64,000 bases of DNA, from the NCBI RefSeq assembly GCF_014805685.1, contig NC_060906.1, forward strand, positions 10,763,846 through 10,827,845, read 5' to 3'. Below are positions 56,276 to 64,000 of the stretch, in pieces. Position numbers and translations under genes: made by a program. The DNA is from Silurus meridionalis (Eukaryota > Chordata > Actinopteri > Siluriformes > Siluridae). The notes under the pieces are model-generated. The model worked only from the letters and a program-made list of their open reading frames with translations. It was not told where the DNA came from and did not search any database. Within the stretch, counting starts at the first letter, position 1. Every line of letters starts with the position of its first letter.

Positions 56276-56867
56276 ATTCCACTTTACACACCCAGGTGGG
56301 ACTAATTGCCTTTCAGCACAGAAGCTCTCTTTCAATACCGGCACAGCTCAAACTCTAAAACACACACGCTTTCCAATAATCTGCTCCTCTTTTCTCACAC
56401 TACTGTATTCCACAGTGCACAGCAGCATATGCACAGAATCTGTTTTTCAGGAATGCCCATATGCTTTAAATAAGGTTAGCGATGAGCACATAGCGACAAA
56501 GAACAGTTTAAATAGGTGAAGCAGACACTATATTAAGTAGCATAGCTGTTCTAGCTCACATTCATCACAATGATGAACTGCTTCTTCGTGTCCCAGTTGG
56601 TCCTGTTTGGTTGCATTAAAGGAAGATTGGAAATATAGGGCATTTTGACGCATTATCTTTTTTTTTCTTTTTGCTTTAGAGGTTTATGAAAGCATGTTGC
56701 CGCTCATCTTGGTATAGCCCTCGTCCAAAGTTAAGGGAAGTGGATTTATATATACAATTAGAATATTACAGACAACATGTACAGGTATGTCTGAAAAGCA
56801 GAGCTCCAGGTAACAGGAGCAGTTAAAGCATCTTCTCTGAAAAATATAGCAGTTTCCAGCCATCTGG

Positions 56868-56870
<3 letters not shown>

Positions 56871-56912
<42 letters not shown>
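56871..56912. repeat. (TG)21 microsatellite
   Basis: Pure dinucleotide array. Confidence 0.96.
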
Positions 56913-56913
<1 letters not shown>

Positions 56914-57092
56914 CTGTGTGTGAGTGTTTAAGGAGTGGTTTGTAAAGAGGATAAAGAAATGTAGTGTGGAAGAATCCACTTGGCTTGCTTGTGGCTCCTG
57001 TGTCTTCTTGCCCCTCAGGCTGCTGTCTGGAGTGGCAGAGCAGGTGGCCCAGATAGAGATGAGCCAATGTTCTCTTCAGGGGCTCTCAGAAC

Positions 57093-57245
57093 ACACTCAC
57101 TCACTCACTCACTCACTCACTCACTCACTCACTCACTCACTCACCACCACTCACTCACTCACCACCACTCACTCACTCACACTCACACACTCACTCACTC
57201 ACACACTCACACTCACACACTCACACTCACACACTCACACTCACA

Positions 57246-57275
<30 letters not shown>
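57093..57275. repeat. (ACTC)n and (CT)n repeat tract
   Basis: ACTC units run from 57093 to about 57145, then mixed CACT/CACA units to 57248, then CT units to 57274. The long open frames across it (HSLTHSLT) are artefacts. Confidence 0.95.
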
Positions 57276-57276
<1 letters not shown>

Positions 57277-57289
57277 CACACAAACAGGG

Positions 57290-59285
57290 TCTATTTACCC
57301 TGGTCTCCTTTACTCATGTCACCTACTGGAAAGGTGTAATATGTGAAAAAAAAAGAATGAAAATTTTTGTTGTCTTTTTTCCTACTTGTCTACTTTTTCT
57401 ACTTTTTTCCTAAATTGTCAACTGGGACAGCTGTTTAAATGAAAATAATACGCATTAGCTATTATTAATGAGAACTATAAAAGTGATGCGCTTATTGTCT
57501 CCTATTTTGCAATAATGTAAACATGTTGTATACAAGATTTGTATACAATATTTAAATTGCAATTCTGAAGCAAATAATCACTGTGAAAACAGGCCTGCAA
57601 TGATAAAGTCAAGATCAGTGGAAATGTTTTGTTTGCCAAACTGAAAAGAAAAATTCCCACCATTTTTACAAACATTTGTAATCACTGTCAGTCATGAGTG
57701 TATGTTGATGAATGACAAATACCAGTAAAGTGGAAAGCAAAAGCCCATAACTAAAAACAACAACACATCAATGACCCCTTTGATTTACCTCGTAAATAGT
57801 AATTTGCAGGTCTGAATAACGCATTGTCGCATTTGACTTGAAAATTAAAAATGTAAAAAATACCCACAAAATAGACGCCTACATGTTTTACTTTTATTTG
57901 ATCTAAAGGAAATACTTATTAACTATAACTATACACTGTATTTCTGTTTTTTTCTGTTGTAGGCAGCCATGTTATTTACTCGGTTTAGTCTGTAGGCACA
58001 GCTGGCCTAAAAGTTGTATTGTCATTTTGTCATGTTTGATCGATTTCATGATAATTACTATACAAAAATTTTATAACACCCATTAACATAAATTCAAAGT
58101 TCATGATCCACTAATTCAAGTTCACCTCTATTCTGCCATTCTTTCCTAGACTTATATAGTTTATTTTTTGTGTGATTCCCTCAGGTGGGTGTGTAATGTT
58201 ATGCTTGCCAACTCCATTTGCCAACGTATAGTTGAGAAAACCTTTGTTTTCTTTAGCTTTTCCTGAATAAAGGCTATTACTCGTGAATTACTACTTGAAA
58301 GGAACAAAGTATACATTTTCATTTCTCCTAATTGTCCAATGGCTAATGTTATTAATGTAAAATGGCCAAATTTCATGACATTTTATTTGTCTTTGTAGGT
58401 GCTTTTGAAAAGAAAATATGTATTTTAACCTGACAATGCAATCCATATAGAACTTCTATTAAGCATATGACTTGGGGTATGTCAGTTCTGCTTGATATTA
58501 GTGAGTCTCCTTTAATGTAAATTTGCATAAAACCAACTCGTATGATAGAAAATATTTTTTTAAACTAATGGATTTTTTTGAAGCTATTAAGCAATGATCT
58601 GCTTGATGTATAATGCCGGTCAGACGGAAGTATTCACACCAAAGTGACACTATAGAAGAGACAGCATTTGGAATGGCCTGCACTCACTATTCGTCTAGTG
58701 TATTTTTTGTAGCTTATGTTTTAGAGAGTATGCAAAAATATATTGCAGTCATTCCAGCTGACTCTATTCTCTTCATTTTTTTTTTCTGCCATACTATTCT
58801 TCAGACTCTATCTTTTTGTGCTGCATACTATAGTCTAGAGTAAGGGTTAGGATTCATGTTATTAATCTCATTGAGTAAGGAGAGAAGTTTTTGGTCAGAA
58901 GTTTCTTACTTAAGCATTTGTCCCTGTCAAGGACCAGAAGCTAGAAAAAAAATCATAGAAAATGAAAGTAAAAGGAATAAGGGGAAGGGAGACACCCATG
59001 CTGATCGTTGAATCTGAATGAGGCAAGCACTGAAAACAGAAGTCACACTTTTTGATCTGTCTGAGTCCATTCTGAATGCAGAAAAGACCCCAAGACTTTG
59101 TTTTTAACATCTGTGTAATCTAGTTGGTTCTTGTGTCACTTTGTATCTTTCCTGTTATCCTTTGAGTGCCAGTGGCTGGAGTTTCCATTTAAGGACGGTC
59201 ATGCAGTATTCATGGAAAAAGGTGCTATCACAGCATTCTGGAAATACCTTCGAATTTTTTAGCTACTCCAATACTCCAACCTCAG
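57290..59285. other. AT-rich non-coding stretch
   Basis: No gene or transposon was recognised. Confidence 0.45.
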
Positions 59286-59286
59286 G

Positions 59287-59320
<34 letters not shown>
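59287..59320. repeat. (TG)17 microsatellite
   Basis: Pure dinucleotide array. Confidence 0.96.
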
Positions 59321-59322
<2 letters not shown>

Positions 59323-59613
59323 TGGGGGTTGCAGGGGGGTTGTTTGGACGTGTTTCAAAATCCATTCGTTTACCTCCTTTTTCAAAGCGAGACGCAGCCA
59401 TCTGTAGCAAGAGGAGAAGAGTGTACTTTCTTTTGCATAGCCAACTGGAATGTGGTGGAAAAAGGTCAAAAAGCTGTGCAGATTCCAAGGTCTGGCAAAT
59501 CTCATTGACTTTGCTTTGGTCAACATGCCTTTTCGTTTTCTGCTTGGTTTCCCATCGAGCCTCGTGGCATATTTGGCACCTCATCAAGATGATTCTGTTG
59601 CCTGATCCTGCAG

Positions 59614-59670
59614 TCCAAGAAGACACAGGCGCAATATGGCCCAGATGTCCAGAGAGCATGTGGACACTTT
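59614..59670 (+). CDS. weak candidate internal exon
   Basis: A 57-base segment follows TTCTGTTGCCTGATCCTGCAG, a good acceptor, and ends before GTAAAGG. It keeps phase and reads SKKTQAQYGPDVQRACGHF. The surrounding 59340-59730 is unusually free of stops on both strands. I do not recognise the peptide. It may be chance. Confidence 0.2.
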
Positions 59671-59879
59671 GTAAAGGGTGTGAGGAAGTGATGACCTCCA
59701 AAATCGAATTGTTTAATGGGCCGATTAGTTAGATAAGTTACAAAAAAGGCATAACTGGTGTCATTCGTTTCAAAATCTAGCATACAGTTTGCCTCATACT
59801 TCAGTCACTACATATAATATCTGTATTACTGTAGTTGAGAACATTTATCTGAAATACTCTTGCCATGCCTCTTATTAAA

Positions 59880-60345
59880 CTTTTCAAAAGTGTTCTTCAC
59901 TAGTTGAAGATTCTGTTTGACCTTTCGATCCAGTTCATCCCAGAGCAGGTCAATGGGATTTAGGTGCGTTGACCGGGCAGGTCATTCAATGATAGATAAC
60001 ACTCCTTTTACGTTTACAGAGCTTGGACTTATGCTTTGGGGCATTGTTTTCTTGCATGGTGAAGTTAGGTTCAACAAGCAGCAGTCCAGATGGAATTGCA
60101 TTGAGTTTGGAAGAAGTATGGAATGGTAGCCATTATGACATTATTACTTTCACCTGGAAAAAGTCTCCAACCTTCCCTGCTTCCACCTTCATGTGTGACT
60201 GTGGGGTGACTCAGTCTGCTAACATCTTTCCTGTTCTCCATCTTACACAAGTTCTTCTGTCCGAGCCCAAAATGACAGATTTGGACTCATCTGCCCACAG
60301 AATGTATGCACAACGTATACACACTTGTCCTTGAATTTGCAGTGA
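59880..60345 (-). mobile_element. Tc1-like transposon, C-terminal transposase part
   Basis: On the minus strand WADESKSVILGSDRRT (about 60290, second catalytic Asp region) leads to a decayed middle, then PIDLLWDELDRKVKQ (about 59940 to 59905), the segment containing the C-terminal DD34E-type helix. Stops lie between. A right-hand terminal repeat was not found. This family differs from those at 17866 and 61935. Confidence 0.75.
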
Positions 60346-60359
60346 GTAGGACGAACATT

Positions 60360-61373
60360 ACTTCTTGCAATGTTCTACTTTGTGTTTGTGTGCATTGAGT
60401 GTGAACAAATGGTTTAAATTGCAGTCAAAAGACAATGATTCAACGCTTGACTTGAAGTCTAGAAGTTAGACGAGCATACATCTAAGGGCAAAGACTAATC
60501 TAACTGAGTAATCACACTCTCCAGGAAAAAAAAAAAACCTACTGCCTTGGAAGGAGGCAGAAAGGCTTTAATTAGGCTTTATGCATATAAGTAGTAGCTT
60601 ATAAATACCCGCCAGAAGCACTTCATCTTAATTTCGCTTCACTATTATTAGCATATCATAACTAAATTTAAAGCGCTTAAAAGCTCTGATATGGTACTGA
60701 GCCCCAGGGTCTTTTTAAACTTATGAACACTCTGTAGAACAAGCGAAGCATCCACACAAGGACACACATTTAAGAGACTTAGACATTGAGAAGATTGGTC
60801 TAATGATGGAAACATCATGTATAATCTTAATATTTTTGTGTATGTGATCAGAATTGTATTTAAAAGCTAATTATAAACAATGATACCCAATGGGAGGGAA
60901 TTAAATGTGTCAGAACATAAAAAAACAAACATTTGTGTGCTGTCTGCTCCTGTTGTTTGTTACATACAATACCGAGGCATGGCTAAAAGACAGGCAATGC
61001 AGATACTTGCCTGGGACTACAAACACTGCGAGGAAGCCTCTGAAGGATTAGATTTGTTAATAAATACATGAAAATGTCAAACGTTAAAGTATGAATGTAT
61101 TAAACATGTGAAATATGTATGTCATCAGGAGTCCCCTGAAGTGATTTTCACTATCCATTATCCAGAACTTTTGTCATATGTGCAGTCAGAGTATTCTTTT
61201 TCTTTTTCACTGTTACCTTTTTGGAATAGTATATTTTTCCTTGTCTTTTTGTGTATCTCCTGATTGTGTCCATCTGTTCTCAGTTTAATTCTTGTTGGAA
61301 ACCAGTTCTTTGCATTTCTGAGCATTCATTCCTTGCTTCTTAAGCTTTCCTGTTTTTGTGTACTTCCACATTT

Positions 61374-61416
<43 letters not shown>

Positions 61417-61925
61417 GAGAGATAGGTGACTATATTTGAAAGAACAACACTAAATTAACAGGTCTAAATTAACTATTGTGATTTTAAAACTATATGAATG
61501 TGTGTTTAGGTTATTTGTTGTCATATTGCACCTTTTCTATCATTGCATATGCGGGTTATCAGTAAAAAGAACTAAAAAGTCTGCTCAAATAAATGTCAGA
61601 TCTGTAATTAAAATCTCTTCAACTTAAATCGGCCTGGTTATATCATCATCTGATTTCTCTACAAAATGTTTCAGTCTGTAGACACTTTGCACACAGGATT
61701 TTCTTTTTCCACATGCTGTGCAAAGTTTATACACTGTTCTGAAATTCCAAGGAGAGCAGCAGTTTTTTGCAATATTTAAACCAGCCTTTCTGGCACAGTG
61801 CCACTGAAATCACACTTTTTGCTCTCATCGTGATGTTTGACGCGAACTATGCTCTTGACCCTTATGCATATTCTCTTTCATAGAATTCACACAAACCTGT
61901 CTGTTATTTTAGGTCTAGCTCTGAA
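60360..61925. other. AT-rich non-coding stretch with (CA)n
   Basis: (CA)n runs 61377-61415. Nothing else was recognised. Confidence 0.45.
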
Positions 61926-61934
61926 ATTGATTTA

Positions 61935-62728
61935 CACTATATGGACAAAAGTATTTGGACACCAGTCTTTTTTTTTTTTTTTTTTTTCCAGTTTCCAAAC
62001 TGTTACCACAAAGTTGGAGGAGCACAATTTTAAATGATATCTTTGGGAGAGGAATCATTACATTTTCTTTTTACTTGAACTTGGAGACTCAAACCTGTTC
62101 TGGCATGACAGTGCCCTTGTGCACAAAACATGCGCCCTGCTATAGAGCTTGGACCGCAATCCTATGGAACGCCTTTGGGAAAAATTGGAACAATGACTGC
62201 ACCCCAGGGCTCCTCACTCAACATCCAACACAGTCTCATGGCATTTCATGATATAGTAACGAACTATAATCTATTGATTCATGTTCATGGACATGAATCC
62301 CTCTGCCTCCCAGAGGATTATGGGCAATGCTGAAAGTAATTCCAAAGGTAATATTTTTTCACTATATTTATCAGAGAATAAGGAAGAAAATATATGGTTA
62401 AGGTTATACTGCAATAAATGTGTGTCTCTAATTAAGCCAGTCTCCTTAATTAACCGGGAGAAGATATCTATTTTAACCATAAGAAGATTAAATTTCGTGC
62501 CTATATCACAAAATGCCGTGAAACTGGGCTGCTACATCAATACCTGAATTTATTAACACCCTTGTGGCTGAATGACCGCAAATCTCCACTAGCACACTCC
62601 ATAATCTAGTGGAACATCTTCCCAGAGGTTATTATAAAAGCAAATGGGGACTTAATGTGGAATATTATGCTTAGAAATCACATGCCAATCTTATGGTCTG
62701 TTGTCCCCAAATGTTTGTCTAAATAGTG
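61935..62728 (+). mobile_element. Tc1-like transposon with both ends, carrying an insert
   Basis: The left end CACTATATGGACAAAAGTAT and the right end, as complement, CACTATTTAGACAAACATTT are inverted repeats; TA precedes the left one. Inside are GCCCTTGTGCACAAAACATG, GGAACGCCTTTGGGAAAAAT and CCAGAGGTTATTATAAAAGC, transposase remnants of this family. A T run of about 25 bases (61967-61988) follows the left end. A segment of about 315 bp (about 62228-62543) does not match the rest and looks inserted. Confidence 0.8.
62228..62543. other. insert of unknown origin inside the Tc1-like element
   Basis: Transposon text stops after CATCCAACACAGT and resumes at CCTGAATTTATTAACACC. The insert begins with CTCATGGCATTTCATGATAT, contains a small palindrome (GATTCATGT...ACATGAATC at about 62276-62299) and carries an open run of 88 codons (62281-62547) with no recognisable motif. 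No terminal repeats were seen. Confidence 0.4.
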
Positions 62729-62734
62729 ATAGTA

Positions 62735-63028
62735 TTAACAAATTTTAATCAGTGTATTACCAGCTGCATGGATCACATTTAGTAGGAATGCAGTAAAATG
62801 TTGCCTATGTCGGGGTACTTTTAATGACTTCTTTATGCAAATATTGTTTTGTCACATTATTAAGTTGGACAAACACATCACAAATGTTTGTTTCCGCTTG
62901 GCTTTGTGGAGAAATAACATTGAATTGTTATTAATTGTATTCATTTCTTCATCAGACAACAAAATGTAGCAAAAGTGCATATGTGTGTATGTATTATGTG
63001 CATGTGTTGGGTACTATATGTGTGAGTC

Positions 63029-63111
<83 letters not shown>

Positions 63112-63422
63112 GTGTTTGCAACAGCAGGTTGTTGATTGCCAATTCCAGTCACAGTGCCTATCCCCCTTTTCTTTGGCTGCTGGCAGTAGATTCTCTCCTT
63201 TTCATGCCTGCTGCCTCACATTGCTTGTGTGCTGGATGCTATGCTAGGCTCTATCATTAGCACACAAAGTAGGATTGATAGGCTAGACTGCAGACACACC
63301 AGGCAGAGAGAGCGTGAGAGAGAGAGAGAGAGAGAGAGAGAGTGTCTCTGCCCCCTCAAACACTTATTATCGCCCACTGAGGAGTGTTTACCACATTTGA
63401 TACGGTACAGGTGCTGTGTACT

Positions 63423-63476
<54 letters not shown>

Positions 63477-64000
63477 ACACTTTTGCATGTTGTGTTGGCT
63501 GCTGAACTATAAACATTGTAAACGTGATAGTTTGTGAAATTCAACAACAGCTTTCCACCAGATTTATATGTTTTCTCATGTGTGGATAAGGTCATCACCA
63601 GAAAATGACTAAGCATAATTTATTTGTGATTAACAACGCTTTCAAAACTCGGTAAAGGTAAAGCTTTACCTTTTAGGTAAAGAAAATGGTAAAATGGCAA
63701 CTAATTGTGAGGAAGCAAACTTTCTATGTCAGCGTTTATTATGCTGTATAATGCAGCTGCAGTGCATTGAGCACCACACATACCATACAGTTTTTTCTTC
63801 TTTTTTAAAATTGTATATGCTGCCATTTCATTTAATCAAACTGAAAAGCTAGTTCAATTTGTCTTCATTTAAGTTCGAATGGTTCTTTCAAAGCAGTTGG
63901 TATGATTTCACATTATGAAATCACATTTTTCCTAAATTTCATGTGTGCAACATGACAACCTTGACAACGTGATCTGTAAATAAAATTTCAGGAATTCATT
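62735..64000. other. non-coding end of window with long TG and GA arrays
   Basis: (TG)n runs 63034-63114, (GA)n 63315-63342 and (TG)n 63426-63474. A 20-base perfect palindrome AAAGGTAAAGCTTTACCTTT lies near 63654. Open frames across the arrays are artefacts. Nothing else was recognised. Confidence 0.7.

Noticed and set aside
56924..57346. 140-codon open frame with HSLTHSLT repeats
   Set aside because: It is an ACTC microsatellite translated; flanking codons show no domain.
62935..63537. CVCV and THTH open frames at the window end
   Set aside because: They are products of TG/CA arrays on either strand.

Overview
The window is vertebrate nuclear DNA, almost certainly from a teleost fish. The evidence is the mixture of repeats: an L2/CR1-type LINE, an RTE-like fish LINE, Tc1-like transposons of at least three families, DIRS-type tyrosine-recombinase retrotransposons, two different Gypsy-type elements, tRNA-derived SINEs, and very long microsatellites (TG, TA, TTTC, CTAT). 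An otophysan such as a catfish is plausible, but that is a guess from repeat style. There is no bacterial, phage, plasmid or CRISPR signal. No complete host gene can be read.

Layout. 1-246 is the end of a DNA transposon. About 270-3897 holds a nearly full-length but frame-broken L2/CR1-type LINE (+). 3930-5935 is an RTE-like LINE (-). 5936-6480 is a SINE interrupted by a 367-bp solo LTR. 7290-7975 is a second, internally deleted RTE-like copy (-). About 8400-15120 is one old Gypsy retrotransposon (-, from gag near 14.6 kb to the pol C terminus near 8.4 kb). It is split by a DIRS element (9.94-12.31 kb, +) and by an inverted DIRS fragment at 13.0-13.4 kb that lies between two 140-bp copies of Gypsy sequence. 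15.2-15.8 kb is another RTE-like 3' end with a tandem duplication. From 16 to 33 kb there is AT-rich intergenic or intronic DNA with Tc1-like fragments, a Tigger-like MITE, SINEs, huge pyrimidine microsatellites (24.0-26.9 kb), and one short exon-like segment (27287-27341) with excellent splice signals. 33.04-34.95 kb is a second DIRS copy (-). 36.49-38.73 kb is a Tc1-like transposon interrupted by a Gypsy remnant whose surviving domains run protease, integrase C terminus, RNase H, the Gmr1-like order in which integrase precedes RT. 39.2-39.5 kb is a SINE head that has grown ten 21-bp tandem units. 40.65-42.7 kb is CpG-rich and may be a promoter with one or two possible first exons. The rest, to 64 kb, is mostly non-coding with microsatellites, SINE and Tc1-like remnants, and several stretches that look constrained.

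Taken together, the host DNA looks like the intergenic or long-intron landscape around a developmental gene: one CpG-rich promoter-like block, sparse exon-like islands, and several homeobox-site-rich blocks that could be conserved non-coding elements. The host gene is not identified. All recognised protein-coding sequence belongs to decayed mobile elements. I found no convincing new biological system. The most informative observations are nested or chimeric retroelement structures and a SINE-born minisatellite that happens to encode heptad repeats.
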